Assembly (NCBI RefSeq): GCF_019966595.1
Contig: NZ_JAINFJ010000003.1
Location: forward strand, 372,001 to 436,000
Length of the DNA: 64,000 bases
Direction of reading: 5' to 3'
From: Oricola indica
GTDB lineage: Bacteria; Pseudomonadota; Alphaproteobacteria; Rhizobiales; Rhizobiaceae
The notes under the pieces are model-generated. The model had not been told where the DNA came from, made no database searches, and saw nothing but the letters and a program-made list of their open reading frames with translations. Position 1 is the first letter of the stretch; the number at the start of each line of letters is the position of its first letter. Shown here piece by piece: positions 53,191-61,825 of the stretch. The position numbers and the translations under genes are program-made.

Positions 53191-53212
53191 CCTAATTATA
53201 TACGTGACAAAG
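53191..53212. repeat. left terminal inverted repeat
   Basis: 22 bp beginning CCTAATTATATACG and ending GACAAAG. It differs from the reverse complement of the right end (56263-56284) at one base (G versus T at position 14). Confidence 0.93.
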
Positions 53213-53216
53213 CAGA

Positions 53217-53492
53217 ATGAATTCCTATAATGAGTCGGGACAGGCCGGCACCGAAAAAGAGCAGGAAATTCAGGTCACGCCCGAGATGATTGAGGCGGGG
53301 AAGGACGAGTTGGCGCGCTGGATACCGGAGGATGATTTTTCGATCTATCCGTCCGATTTGGTTTCCTCGATATATCTCGCGATGGAAGCCGCAAAGGCGG
53401 ATTCACCGTCCGCCAACGCCGATAGCGCTTCCTCACTTGGCTCCCCCTCATCGATCCCCTCGTCAAGACACCGAATGATTGGGGATAGGTAG
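53217..53492 (+). CDS. small passenger ORF at the left end of the IS element
   Basis: A 91-aa reading frame starting 5 bp inside the left inverted repeat. Residues 20-60 (VTPEMIEAGKDELARW and SDLVSSIYLAMEAA) resemble the small TPEMIEAG-type proteins common in alphaproteobacterial phages and mobile elements. The Ser-rich C-terminal third overlaps the 3' end of the opposite-strand HEPN-like gene by 148 bp. No strong ribosome site is visible. Likely real from its N-terminal half, but not certain. Confidence 0.5.
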   Translation: MNSYNESGQAGTEKEQEIQVTPEMIEAGKDELARWIPEDDFSIYPSDLVSSIYLAMEAAKADSPSANADSASSLGSPSSIPSSRHRMIGDR

Positions 53493-53983
53493 GATTCGGC
53501 TACCTCTATCAATCCTGTAATCCGGTTTACCGAGCCCGGCCAAATTTTTGTGTAATGTGTAATTTCCAAGCGCGCGGGCTTAGGCTGTTTCCTTAGTTTT
53601 GAAGTGTACGTCACACGCTCAAGGAAGCCGCCTCCAAACCCGTAAATCGGGTCGTGGACAATCCTGTTTCGTTCAGGTCTGATTGTGTTGTTGACGTAAT
53701 CTGACAGCCGCACGATATGCGGCGATGTGACGTCTGCCTGATAGTGGAGTGCTATGTTCTTGGAGATTTCGAGCGCGTCCCGAAGATCCAGTTCGTTCCG
53801 AAGAATCTCGAAGGCTGAAACATCAACGTGGCCCATGAGGTAATTCAGCAAGCTGAAGAAGTCGTCTTCCAGGTGCGCCCATGCGATGCAGAGGCGTCCA
53901 ATAGCGCGCTCAAGGTCTTCAATAGGGAATTTCGATTTGTCTGACACCGATAAAAAATCCGACGACCAAAAGTTCAACGACAC
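53345..53983 (-). CDS. HEPN-like passenger protein with RNxxxH motif
   Basis: Not a recognised family. The 212-aa protein is mostly helical. A helix with AWAHLEDDFFSLLNYLMGH (about 34-52) is followed by RPERNRIVHDPIYG near residues 102-115. RNRIVH fits the Rx4H motif (R105, H110, with Asn after Arg) of HEPN RNases, and the general layout matches HEPN-type proteins of defence and toxin systems. The start is GTG at 53983, or GTG at 53947 giving 200 residues; neither has a strong ribosome site. Function is inferred only from the motif. Confidence 0.6.
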   Translation of the reverse strand: MSLNFWSSDFLSVSDKSKFPIEDLERAIGRLCIAWAHLEDDFFSLLNYLMGHVDVSAFEILRNELDLRDALEISKNIALHYQADVTSPHIVRLSDYVNNTIRPERNRIVHDPIYGFGGGFLERVTYTSKLRKQPKPARLEITHYTKIWPGSVNRITGLIEVAESYLSPIIRCLDEGIDEGEPSEEALSALADGESAFAASIARYIEETKSDG

Positions 53984-54077
53984 GCTCAGGCGGATGCTCG
54001 AAACCCCGCCTAATCCGAAGAAGGGCGAGAATAGACGCTACCCCGAGCATCCGCGCGAGGAAAAGCGCGAAGAATAA
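53937..54077 (+). CDS. 46-aa passenger ORF with DTLRRMLETPP motif
   Basis: A short frame starting at TTG 53937 with GGGA seven bases upstream. It encodes a Lys/Asp-rich start, NDTLRRMLETPPNP and a basic tail. The LRRMLETPP-K/P pattern recurs in small alphaproteobacterial proteins of unknown role. It overlaps the start of the opposite-strand HEPN-like gene by 47 bp. Modest confidence because of its size. Confidence 0.4.
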   Translation: MSDTDKKSDDQKFNDTLRRMLETPPNPKKGENRRYPEHPREEKREE

Positions 54078-54166
54078 TAGCGGGATTCCGCTCATTGGCG
54101 GTCTTGGTCTTTTCATAATAGCGCAACAATGCTTCTGTTGCCCTCGCTGGTGTGGGAGGGCGATTC

Positions 54167-55192
54167 TTGGCGAAGCTTGATGTTCCGATCCGAATTTCTT
54201 CGGAGGCTGACGCATGGTTGACTCTGCGGCGCTTAATTGACGATGAGATCGATGCCGATGATGTCGACCTGAATTCATCATCTTTTGCTTGGGCGAGCAT
54301 TGATCTTCATGCCAAGGGTGAGAAGTACCATTCTTCGCTGCCAACGGCGTTTATGCGAGGACTCGTCGAGTTTCAGGATAATTTTCTACGATCTAGCGCC
54401 TTAATCCTGAAAGATAGTTCCCATATCACGAAACTCCCGAATGATGCTCGTGCTGACCTCGATCTTGTTTTTGTGGTAAGTGAAGGCACGACCGGCATTA
54501 AGAGCATCCTTGAAGGGCCTATCGGGGAAATCGTGAAAAGGCTGGGTGATAAGTTGACCGGCAAACAGATTGTAATCCTAGTCCTTGCCCTAGCCGCAAT
54601 GTACGGGGGGTTTCAGACATACAAGCTACATCTTCAGCACGCGCTCGAAATTGAAAAGCTAGAGGATGATGCCGAAGAGGATCAGCAATATCGCAGCATA
54701 ATTGAGCAACTGATAGAATCTGATCAGGATGCCGCCATCGAGGATACGTTAAATAAGGCCGCAAAGAACGACAAGCGTGTACACCAGATCAGCGAGCTTG
54801 CTTCTGCTGGTAGAGATGCATTGCTTAGTCACGCCGCCGACGTTGACGTTGTGACGGTGCAGGGAATATCTCTTTCGAAAGCGGTCCTCGTTGATTTGAA
54901 TAGGCGGTCTCGTCGCAGGTCCGAAGAAGTAACCTTCACGGAGCTGGCAAAAATTGAGGCCATTGATGCGGCGGAAGCCCATCATTTTAGGGTCAAGATT
55001 CGGCGAAAGTCTGGCCCGCCCATAAACGCGTATATCAGAGATATCGAAGAAAACCGCCGCACCTTGAACGCACTCTGGAAAGCCGAATCTTCTCGCAAGC
55101 AGATCATGGTTGAACTGACTGGGCGGCAGATCGGCCGTGACTTGCGGGACGCTAAGGTACGCCGAGCGTGGACGCCACGAAAAAAATCATGA
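54167..55192 (+). CDS. passenger single-pass membrane protein, unknown function
   Basis: A 341-aa protein not matched to a known family. An N-terminal domain of about 125 residues (RISSEADAWLTLRRLIDDEI to LDLVFVVSEGTTG) precedes one membrane helix (about 133-152, QIVILVLALAAMYGG), a charged helical linker (LEDDAEEDQQYRSIIEQLIES), and a C-terminal domain rich in Arg/Lys (ELTGRQIGRDLRDAKVRRAW). TTG 54167 was chosen because GGGAGGG lies six bases upstream; a GTG at 54152 is possible. Base composition is clearly lower in GC than the host genes. Position next to the HEPN-like gene suggests a linked function. Confidence 0.7.
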   Translation: MAKLDVPIRISSEADAWLTLRRLIDDEIDADDVDLNSSSFAWASIDLHAKGEKYHSSLPTAFMRGLVEFQDNFLRSSALILKDSSHITKLPNDARADLDLVFVVSEGTTGIKSILEGPIGEIVKRLGDKLTGKQIVILVLALAAMYGGFQTYKLHLQHALEIEKLEDDAEEDQQYRSIIEQLIESDQDAAIEDTLNKAAKNDKRVHQISELASAGRDALLSHAADVDVVTVQGISLSKAVLVDLNRRSRRRSEEVTFTELAKIEAIDAAEAHHFRVKIRRKSGPPINAYIRDIEENRRTLNALWKAESSRKQIMVELTGRQIGRDLRDAKVRRAWTPRKKS

Positions 55193-55232
55193 CTTTCGCT
55201 TGCGCCTAAGCGCTAGTTTTCTCGCCTTCTGC

Positions 55233-56222
55233 TTAGGCGTAACTGGCTTCGTTAATCCGCCGATAGGTAAGACGCTTGCCGCCGATGCGAGACAGCAAAT
55301 CGTCATGGCGCTCGCTATCGGTGATCTTGAGCGCAGAGCGGCGATTGTAGCGGAAACCGTATTCGGCAAGGTAGCGATGCAAATGCGCTTCGCCGCAATG
55401 CTGATAGACGCCGATCATGCCGCGCTTGAACACAGAGAACACGTTCTCAATCGTATTGGAGTGAACCACAACATCACCTTCGCGGCGGGCGTATTCCTTC
55501 GCAGAGTGCTTCACGGTGCGATGCGCGGCGAATTCCTTGCCGGTCTCTTTGTAGAGGCGGCTTTCGTCGGTGTAGAGCGTCGTATCGCGGGAGACGTTGC
55601 GCACGAGAATATCGCGAACGGAGTCCTTCGTGGCGTTGTTCAGGTGAAACATGCGGGTGTTGCCGCCGCGCTCAACGAGACCGACGATAACGCGCTTCTG
55701 CGCACCGCCCGCCTTGCCTGACTTGGTAGGCTTCCAGTTCTTGCGGGCACGGGGACGGGCATACTCACGGGGCGTCTCGCGCTTGCCGTGATACATCTCG
55801 TCAGCCTCGACGGTCTTGCCTTCCCCGCCCATGGGGCCAGCGTCAGGACCATCTTCGGTCATGGCCTCGCGAATACGGTGCGCCATGAACCAAGCGGTCT
55901 TGTAGGTAACGCCAAGCATACGGTGAAGCTGGTGCGCGGACATGCCCTTTTTCGAGGACGCCATAAGGAAGGTCGCCAGAAGCCACTTGTTGAGCGGGAT
56001 CTTCGAACGTTCGAACACGGTTCCGACAGTGACAGAGAACTGTTTGCGGCATTCCATGCAGTTGTAGAGGCCAGGACGGTGCGCCTTGCCTTCCATCTTG
56101 CGGATACGGGCCGGATCGCAGTTGCCGCAATGAGGGCAAAGCGGACCATGCGGCCAGCGCTGTGCTTCAAGATGCTCGCGGGCTGCGTCTACGTCTGTGA
56201 AGATGGGGCTATCAAGTTTCAT
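55233..56222 (-). CDS. IS1595-family transposase
   Basis: A 329-aa transposase. The N-terminal zinc ribbon has CPHCGNCD and YNCMECRKQFSV, then TVFERSKIPLNKWL and MLGVTYKTAWFMAHRIREAM. The catalytic core has VEADEMYHGKR, TTLYTDESRLYKE and HSNTIENVFSVFKRGMIG, ending HRYLAEYGFRYNRR, as in IS1595/ISXO2-like enzymes. ATG 56222 has GGAG eight bases upstream; the longer reading begins inside the terminal repeat region. The gene is complete and probably active. Confidence 0.95.
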   Translation of the reverse strand: MKLDSPIFTDVDAAREHLEAQRWPHGPLCPHCGNCDPARIRKMEGKAHRPGLYNCMECRKQFSVTVGTVFERSKIPLNKWLLATFLMASSKKGMSAHQLHRMLGVTYKTAWFMAHRIREAMTEDGPDAGPMGGEGKTVEADEMYHGKRETPREYARPRARKNWKPTKSGKAGGAQKRVIVGLVERGGNTRMFHLNNATKDSVRDILVRNVSRDTTLYTDESRLYKETGKEFAAHRTVKHSAKEYARREGDVVVHSNTIENVFSVFKRGMIGVYQHCGEAHLHRYLAEYGFRYNRRSALKITDSERHDDLLSRIGGKRLTYRRINEASYA

Positions 56223-56262
56223 GGCCGTAACTCCTTGATTCCAATATGGAGTCAGGACCATA

Positions 56263-56284
56263 CTTTGTCAAGTATATAATTAGG
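56263..56284. repeat. right terminal inverted repeat
   Basis: 22 bp beginning CTTTGTCAAG and ending TAATTAGG, inverted partner of 53191-53212 with one mismatch. Confidence 0.93.
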
Positions 56285-56292
56285 ATTATTTT
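56285..56292. repeat. right 8-bp target site duplication
   Basis: ATTATTTT, identical to 53183-53190. The 260 bp that follow (56293-56552) are AT-rich, hold no gene that can be supported, and before the insertion formed the upstream region of both the GTA promoter and the SleB gene. Confidence 0.9.
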
Positions 56293-56552
56293 CCTATTTT
56301 TTCCGCCGAACGATTAACGCGAATGATCCACACCATACAACCAGATGTTGCTAAACATTATGGATGTAATAACGCGAAATATTATGATGTTTTAAAACGT
56401 GACTAGATTATGTGAAACATTTCTGTAAGTCGGCCGCAATTCACGAATTCGACAGAAATCCGCCTTGCTTTCAACAAGAGCCGCGGCTTTTCAGCGTCTA
56501 ACGAAATCGCGGTTTAGACTTACCGCCTCCAAGTCAAAAGAAAAAGACAACC

Positions 56553-57206
56553 ATGATCCGGCTCCTTTCCGCCGAGCGCAAATTCGCGCGCACGGTCCGC
56601 CTGTCCGTTCTTGCGGTCATCCTCGCGGCCACATCCGTCGCCAGCATGCCTTTGTATAAACCCCCGCTTCCCGATCCACGTGTAGCGTTCCTGCTTCGCC
56701 ACGAACTGTTTCTGTCGCCTCATGCGCTCGAGTCGAAGGATCCGGTGATGCCGCTCGCGGTTCCACCTGTCGCCTATCTCAACCCGCCAATTATCGATAC
56801 GACGCCGGCGGTACCGAAAAGCGAACTCGCCTGTCTCGCCACGGCGATCTACTTCGAGGCGCGCGGCGAGCCCGAGCGCGGTCAGAAAGCGGTCGCGCAG
56901 GTCATCCTCAACCGTGTCGCGAGCAAAGCCTATCCGAAAACCATATGCGGCGTGGTCTATCAGAACGCGAAGCGCCGCAATGCGTGCCAATTCTCCTTCG
57001 CTTGCGACGGTCGGCCCGATATCGCCAAGGAGAAGAAAGCGTGGAGCCGCGCCAAATCCATCGCGTCGGACATCGTGAAGGGACGCGGCACACCCGGCGC
57101 GACCCTCTCGGCGACCCATTATCACGCGGATTACGTCAGCCCCCGCTGGGCGCGAAAAATGAAGCGCCTCTCCAAGATCGGAAACCACATCTTCTATCGA
57201 GGCTGA
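56553..57206 (+). CDS. SleB-type cell-wall hydrolase
   Basis: A 217-aa exported hydrolase_2 (SleB/CwlJ) protein. The N-terminus (VRLSVLAVILAATSVASMP) is a signal or anchor. The catalytic domain (~90-205) holds ACLATAIYFEARGEPERGQ with the catalytic Glu, VAQVILNRV, GVVYQN, CQFSFACDG and ATHYHADYVSPRWA. These enzymes cleave peptidoglycan glycan chains. A long perfect hairpin follows the stop. It is not part of the GTA cluster, though it lies on the other side of the IS element from it. Confidence 0.9.
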   Translation: MIRLLSAERKFARTVRLSVLAVILAATSVASMPLYKPPLPDPRVAFLLRHELFLSPHALESKDPVMPLAVPPVAYLNPPIIDTTPAVPKSELACLATAIYFEARGEPERGQKAVAQVILNRVASKAYPKTICGVVYQNAKRRNACQFSFACDGRPDIAKEKKAWSRAKSIASDIVKGRGTPGATLSATHYHADYVSPRWARKMKRLSKIGNHIFYRG

Positions 57207-57224
57207 CGACGGCGGAATCTTGGC

Positions 57225-57264
57225 CGAAAGCGCCGCGCACGGGATGACCGGCGCGGCGCTTTCG
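57225..57264. terminator. 14-bp perfect hairpin after the SleB gene
   Basis: CGAAAGCGCCGCGC (57225-57238) and GCGCGGCGCTTTCG (57251-57264) form a perfect stem with a 12-base loop, 19 bp after the stop. There is no T-tract, but the stability suits a transcription end or RNA-protecting hairpin. Confidence 0.6.
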
Positions 57265-57323
57265 CATATAGGCTTCGCTGCGGTGGGAAGACCGGACAGC
57301 ATTCTTCAAGGAGACCGATACGG

Positions 57324-58286
57324 ATGGATGGCGGCAGCACTTCGCCCGCTCGCGGCTTGGGCTTTGCGTTCCTGGCCTTTGCCCTGTTCGCCACGCACGA
57401 TGCGATCATCAAGGCGCTGGGACAGGACTACTCGATCTTTCAGATCATCTTCTTCGCCATGCTCTTCGCCTTCGTTCCCTTGGCGGTGATGGTTCTCGCC
57501 GACCAATCCACCGGCAATTTCCGCCCGCGCCATCCGTGGCTCGTCCTTGCCCGCGCCGTCCTCTCGCTCACCGCCATGAGCTGCGCGTTCTACGCATTCG
57601 TCGAACTGCCGCTCGCCGAGGTCTACGCCCTTCTGTTCGCGACGCCGCTGCTGATCACGGCACTGTCGGTTCCACTGCTCGGCGAGACCGTCAGGGCGCG
57701 CCGCTGGGCAGCAGTCGTGGTCGGCCTGATCGGAGTGCTGATCGTGCTGCGACCCGGCATGACGGAATTTTCACCGGGACACCTCGCCGCGCTCTGCTCG
57801 GCATGCGCGGCGGCAACCGCGACGATCATCGTCCGCAAGATCGGCGGAGAGGAGCGCTCCGCCGTTCTGATCCTTTACCCGATGCTCGCATCGATGATCG
57901 TGATGGGCGCGGCCCTCCCCTGGACATATGTCCCGATCGAATTGCCGTCGCTGGGATTGATGGCCACGGTCGGTCTTCTGTCTGTGATCGCACAGCTCTG
58001 CTCCATCACGGCATACCGGTTCGCGCCGGCGGCCGTCGTCGCGCCGATGCAGTATAGCCAGATCCTCTGGGCAACCCTTTACGGTGTCGTCTTCTTCGCG
58101 GAGAAGCCGGACACGATGGTCGCCATCGGCGCATCGATCATTATCGGGTCGGGCATTTTCATTGTCTGGCGCGAAAGCCGCCCGGACGTTTCCGAGCGCA
58201 ATCCCGTCCTGCGCACCCCCAACCTGCGTTACGACACGGGCCCATCGCCAAGGCCGAAAGGATGGTGGCGCAAGGACCGAAGCTGA
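57324..58286 (+). CDS. DMT superfamily permease (EamA repeats)
   Basis: A 320-aa protein with ten hydrophobic segments in two EamA repeats: FALFATHDAIIKALGQDYS and LPLAEVYALLFATPLLI in the first, SVIAQLCSITAYRFAPAAVV and PMQYSQILWATLYGVVFF in the second. The second half resembles rhizobial RhaT-like exporters. Substrate unknown. GGAG lies 10 bases upstream. It precedes the DUF983 gene by 215 bp of gene-free sequence. Confidence 0.9.
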   Translation: MDGGSTSPARGLGFAFLAFALFATHDAIIKALGQDYSIFQIIFFAMLFAFVPLAVMVLADQSTGNFRPRHPWLVLARAVLSLTAMSCAFYAFVELPLAEVYALLFATPLLITALSVPLLGETVRARRWAAVVVGLIGVLIVLRPGMTEFSPGHLAALCSACAAATATIIVRKIGGEERSAVLILYPMLASMIVMGAALPWTYVPIELPSLGLMATVGLLSVIAQLCSITAYRFAPAAVVAPMQYSQILWATLYGVVFFAEKPDTMVAIGASIIIGSGIFIVWRESRPDVSERNPVLRTPNLRYDTGPSPRPKGWWRKDRS

Positions 58287-58501
58287 TCTTCCGCCGCCTC
58301 GAACCGACTGGAGAAAGACCGCGTTTTCATAGCAACGCGGCCAGACTGGCCACGAAGTATTTTAGCGGGTGGTCGCTTGCTATTACCCATGGGCACGTGA
58401 GGTGCGGGCGCCCTACTCGTTCCACGGCGGGCCGCGCGACCATCCGCCACTCCACTTTCGAGCCTGCATCGACTATGTGAGCAGGAAATGGAGTACCCCC
58501 A

Positions 58502-58882
58502 ATGAGAGACGACCAGTATCCGCCGCTGCCGCCCCTGTCTGTCGGCCCCGCCGGAAAATGCCCACGCTGCGGTCAGGGCTCGATATTCAAGAGTTTCATC
58601 ACGCTGAAGGAAAGGTGTGACGTCTGCGATCTCGATCTGACTTTCGCAGATGCGGCCGACGGCCCCGCGTTCTTTGTGATGCTTATTGCATCCGTGCCGG
58701 TACTCGGCTTCGTCCTCTGGATGATCCTCGGCGTTGGAGCGTCCTATTGGCTGACCGCGCTCATCACGCTTCCGCTCCTGATCGTCCTGTGTATCCTGCC
58801 GCTTCGGCCGATAAAAGGCTGGCTTGTTGCAAGTCAGTACTACCACAAGGCAGAACAGGGCAAACTTGATACCCAGGAATAG
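58502..58882 (+). CDS. DUF983 membrane protein
   Basis: A 126-aa protein with the DUF983 zinc-ribbon-like cysteine pairs, GKCPRCGQGSIF and RCDVCDLDLTFADAADGPAFF, then two membrane helices (about 57-77 and 80-101) and ILPLRPIKGWLVASQY. DUF983 genes often lie near cytochrome c oxidase or envelope genes; the exact role is not known. No such neighbours are present here. Confidence 0.92.
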   Translation: MRDDQYPPLPPLSVGPAGKCPRCGQGSIFKSFITLKERCDVCDLDLTFADAADGPAFFVMLIASVPVLGFVLWMILGVGASYWLTALITLPLLIVLCILPLRPIKGWLVASQYYHKAEQGKLDTQE

Positions 58883-59011
58883 CGAGTTCGCTTGAGGTCG
58901 CGATGTAAATGCGGCATGTGTATCGTAGGGGTATGCAGCGCATAGCAAGGCCGGGTCGGTTCGCAACTGAACAGGCCAGGCGGATTTGAGCGCAGGGATG
59001 CGGGCGACCAG

Positions 59012-61180
59012 ATGGAAGAATCAGAGAAAACCGAATCCTCCGAGGGCGAGAAAGGCCGGATCAGGAAGCGCTCGTTCCTGCTCGAGGTCGATGCGTGGAT
59101 TGATTCGACACTCTATGAATCCCGCTTCGCGGCAGCCGAATTCTGGGAAGAAATAATCATTTTCTTCAGGCGCTTCCGTGCCCGCGGGTTCAAGCGCTTT
59201 CTTGTCGAAATCCTCGGAGAAAGCGCGACGCTCGGTGCGGGCGGTCTGGTCGTCATGTTGATGCTCGCCTTGCCGGCTTCCGAGGAGATAGCGGGAAACT
59301 GGCGCGAACAGGACGAGTTCGCGGTCACCTTCCTCGACCGTTACGGCAATGAAATCGGCAAACGCGGCATCCTGCACTCCGACGCCGTTCCGATCGACGA
59401 GTTGCCGGATCACCTGATCAAGGCTGTTCTGGCGACGGAAGACCGGCGGTTTTTCGATCACTATGGCATCGATATCTTCGGCCTCGTTCGCGCAATGAGC
59501 GAGAACGTGCGCGCGAACACGGTTGTGCAGGGCGGCTCCACCATTACGCAGCAGCTCGCCAAAAACCTGTTCCTGACTCCGGAACAGTCGCTGGAGCGCA
59601 AGATCAAGGAAGCTTTCCTGGCTATGTGGCTGGAAGCCAACCTGTCGAAAGAGGAGATTCTGAAGCTCTATCTCGATCGCGCCTATATGGGCGGCGGCAC
59701 TTTCGGCGTGGCTGCGGCCTCCGAGTTCTACTTCGGCAAAGACGTTCGCAACGTCAACCTTGCCGAAAGCGCCATGCTGGCAGGCCTGTTCAAGGCACCT
59801 GCGAACTACGCGCCGCACATCAACCTGCCGGCGGCCCGCGCCCGCGCCAACGAGGTCCTGACCAATATGGTTCAGGCCAGTTTCATGACCGAAGGCCAGG
59901 TGACCGGTGCCCGTCGCCACCCCGCTGACGCCGTCCTGCGCGATACGGCCGACAGTCCCGACTATTTCCTCGACTGGGCTTTCGAGGAAACCAAGAATTA
60001 CATGATATCGAACCGGCTGCCGAACCGCTCTATCGTCGTGCGCACGACGCTCGACCGCGACCTGCAGCGCGCCTCCGAGGAAGCCGTCCAGTTCTTCCTT
60101 CGCCAAAACGGCAAACAGTACAACGTCTCGGAATCGGCGGTGGTGCTGATCGAGAACAACGGCGCGGTTCGCGCCATCGTCGGCGGGCGCGATTATGGCG
60201 AAAGCCAGTTCAACAGGGCCACGGCCGCGGAAAGACAAGCCGGATCGTCCTTCAAGCCCTATGTCTACGCGGCAGCGCTGGAAAACTCCGATCTTACGCC
60301 CGATAGCGTCGTGCGCGACGGGCCTGTCACCTGGCGTGGCTGGTCGCCGAAGAACTACGGCCGTTCTTTCCGCGGTAACGTGACGCTGGCCACCGCTCTC
60401 GCCAAGTCGATCAACACCGTGCCGGTACGTCTGGCGCGCGACTATCTGAAAGGCACCGATCAGATCGTCGAACTCACCCACCGGATGGGCATCACCTCGC
60501 CGATCATCAAGCACCACACCATGGTGCTCGGCACGTCCGGCATCACGGTGCTTGATCAGGCCACGGGTTACCTCGCATTTGCCTCGGGCGGATACGCTCA
60601 TCGGCGCCACGCCTTCACCCAGATCATCAGCGTGGCCGGCGACGCGCTTTACAAGAAAGACGATACCGAATTCGTTGGCGACCGGATCTTGTCCGAAGAA
60701 ACGACGCTTTACATGAACCAGATGCTGGCCAACGTGCCGAAATGGGGAACCGGGCGCCGTGCAGACCTCAAGATGACAACAGCCGCCGGCAAGACCGGCA
60801 CGACGCAGTCCTATCGTGATGCGTGGTTCGTGGGCTACACGGGCAATTTCACGGCTGCGGTCTGGTACGGAAACGACAACTACATGCCGACAAACCGGCT
60901 CACTGGCGGCAGCCTGCCCGCGATGACATGGCAACGGATCATGGAATTTGCCCATACGGGTATCGAACTCAAAGCGATACCGGGCATTCCGCAGCCAGAT
61001 AACGGGCAGCAGAAGGACACGTCGCAGGACGCGATTGCGGAAGCCGCGGAACAGGGAGCCCGGCCGCGCGTTCTGTCCGCGGCGATGTCAGGCTTCCTTA
61101 ACCGGCTGGGCGAACGTCTCGAAAGCGCCAAACCGCTCAACGCCGACGACCTGACCGTAGCAAGCACCCGCCCGAAATAG
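59012..61180 (+). CDS. bifunctional penicillin-binding protein 1A family
   Basis: A 722-aa class A PBP that polymerises and cross-links peptidoglycan at the inner membrane. A charged cytoplasmic start, one anchor (LGAGGLVVMLMLALPASEE, about 72-90) and the GT51 domain (ATEDRRFFDHYGID, GGSTITQQLAKNLFL, LYLDRAYMGGGTFGV) precede the transpeptidase with SSFKPYVYA (SxxK nucleophile), KSINT (SxN) and AGKTGTTQSYRDAWF (KTG). The C-terminal tail is Ala/Gln-rich. Confidence 0.96.
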   Translation: MEESEKTESSEGEKGRIRKRSFLLEVDAWIDSTLYESRFAAAEFWEEIIIFFRRFRARGFKRFLVEILGESATLGAGGLVVMLMLALPASEEIAGNWREQDEFAVTFLDRYGNEIGKRGILHSDAVPIDELPDHLIKAVLATEDRRFFDHYGIDIFGLVRAMSENVRANTVVQGGSTITQQLAKNLFLTPEQSLERKIKEAFLAMWLEANLSKEEILKLYLDRAYMGGGTFGVAAASEFYFGKDVRNVNLAESAMLAGLFKAPANYAPHINLPAARARANEVLTNMVQASFMTEGQVTGARRHPADAVLRDTADSPDYFLDWAFEETKNYMISNRLPNRSIVVRTTLDRDLQRASEEAVQFFLRQNGKQYNVSESAVVLIENNGAVRAIVGGRDYGESQFNRATAAERQAGSSFKPYVYAAALENSDLTPDSVVRDGPVTWRGWSPKNYGRSFRGNVTLATALAKSINTVPVRLARDYLKGTDQIVELTHRMGITSPIIKHHTMVLGTSGITVLDQATGYLAFASGGYAHRRHAFTQIISVAGDALYKKDDTEFVGDRILSEETTLYMNQMLANVPKWGTGRRADLKMTTAAGKTGTTQSYRDAWFVGYTGNFTAAVWYGNDNYMPTNRLTGGSLPAMTWQRIMEFAHTGIELKAIPGIPQPDNGQQKDTSQDAIAEAAEQGARPRVLSAAMSGFLNRLGERLESAKPLNADDLTVASTRPK

Positions 61181-61237
61181 TCCGGGTCATGCCGCGTTTA
61201 CGATTGATTTCCTGACGCTTTCCGGCACAACACCGAT

Positions 61238-61825
61238 ATGATCCGAGAACTGTCCACTCTCCTGTTCAGCGTCGCGCTCGCGCTTGTGCTCGGCATTGGA
61301 TCGGCCGTGTGGGCATCCGGGCAGATGGCGTTGCTCGGCGAATTGGAGATCAACGACTGGCGGGCCAGCTCAGGGATCGGCGCGAACAGCCCGGACCCGT
61401 ATGTTCAGGCGTACTATTCACGCTCTGGCGGGTTGCCGCTTGCGAAAGCCGAAGGACTGGCGTTCGTACGCCAGACCGACGAGTCCGGCGATGGGCTGAA
61501 CGCCCGCTGCACCTACATTATCGAAGGCGACACCCCCGGCGCACGCCTGTGGACGCTCTATGTTCTTCGCAACGATGCGCCAATGGATGCGCCGGAAGAG
61601 GCCATCCCGACCGCCCTTCATTCCGGTTCCATCCTGCGTTTCAGCGATGGCGATTTCGACATCCGGATCGCCCCTCTCCCACAACCGCGCAACTGGCTCT
61701 ATGCCGGCGCCAGTGGACCGTTCGCATTGGTGCTCTCGCTCTACGACACGGCGATCGCGAGCGATACCGGCCTTTCGGAACTGCGCATGCCCGTGGTCAA
61801 AAAGCTTGGATGCACCAATGGGTAG
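61238..61825 (+). CDS. DUF1214-like envelope protein
   Basis: A 195-aa exported protein with an N-terminal anchor or signal (LLFSVALALVLGIGSAVWA) and a DUF1214-like body: NDWRASSGIGANSPDPYVQAYY, CTYIIEGDTPGARLWTLYV and PFALVLSLYDT. Its stop overlaps the next gene by 8 bp, and the two are commonly paired (DUF1214 with a DUF1254-like partner). Function unknown. Confidence 0.8.
   Translation: MIRELSTLLFSVALALVLGIGSAVWASGQMALLGELEINDWRASSGIGANSPDPYVQAYYSRSGGLPLAKAEGLAFVRQTDESGDGLNARCTYIIEGDTPGARLWTLYVLRNDAPMDAPEEAIPTALHSGSILRFSDGDFDIRIAPLPQPRNWLYAGASGPFALVLSLYDTAIASDTGLSELRMPVVKKLGCTNG

Larger units (their letters stand above)
53191..56284. mobile_element. IS1595-family element with passenger genes (3,094 bp)
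   Basis: Bounded by 22-bp terminal inverted repeats that match at 21 positions and by a perfect 8-bp target duplication. It contains an intact IS1595-type transposase at the right end and about 2 kb of passenger DNA with four candidate genes. The passenger part is visibly more AT-rich than its surroundings, especially 53500-55200. Perfect duplications and near-identical repeats point to a fairly recent insertion. Confidence 0.92.

Noticed and set aside
55137-55721. 194-codon open frame opposite the transposase
   Set aside because: Shadow of the transposase gene.
56553-57206. SleB-type hydrolase as the GTA endolysin
   Set aside because: It lies on the opposite strand beyond the IS element and is a common housekeeping family in the order; no coupling to the GTA cluster is seen.
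59021-60955. 644-codon open frame opposite the PBP gene
   Set aside because: Antisense of a well-defined class A PBP, no motifs.
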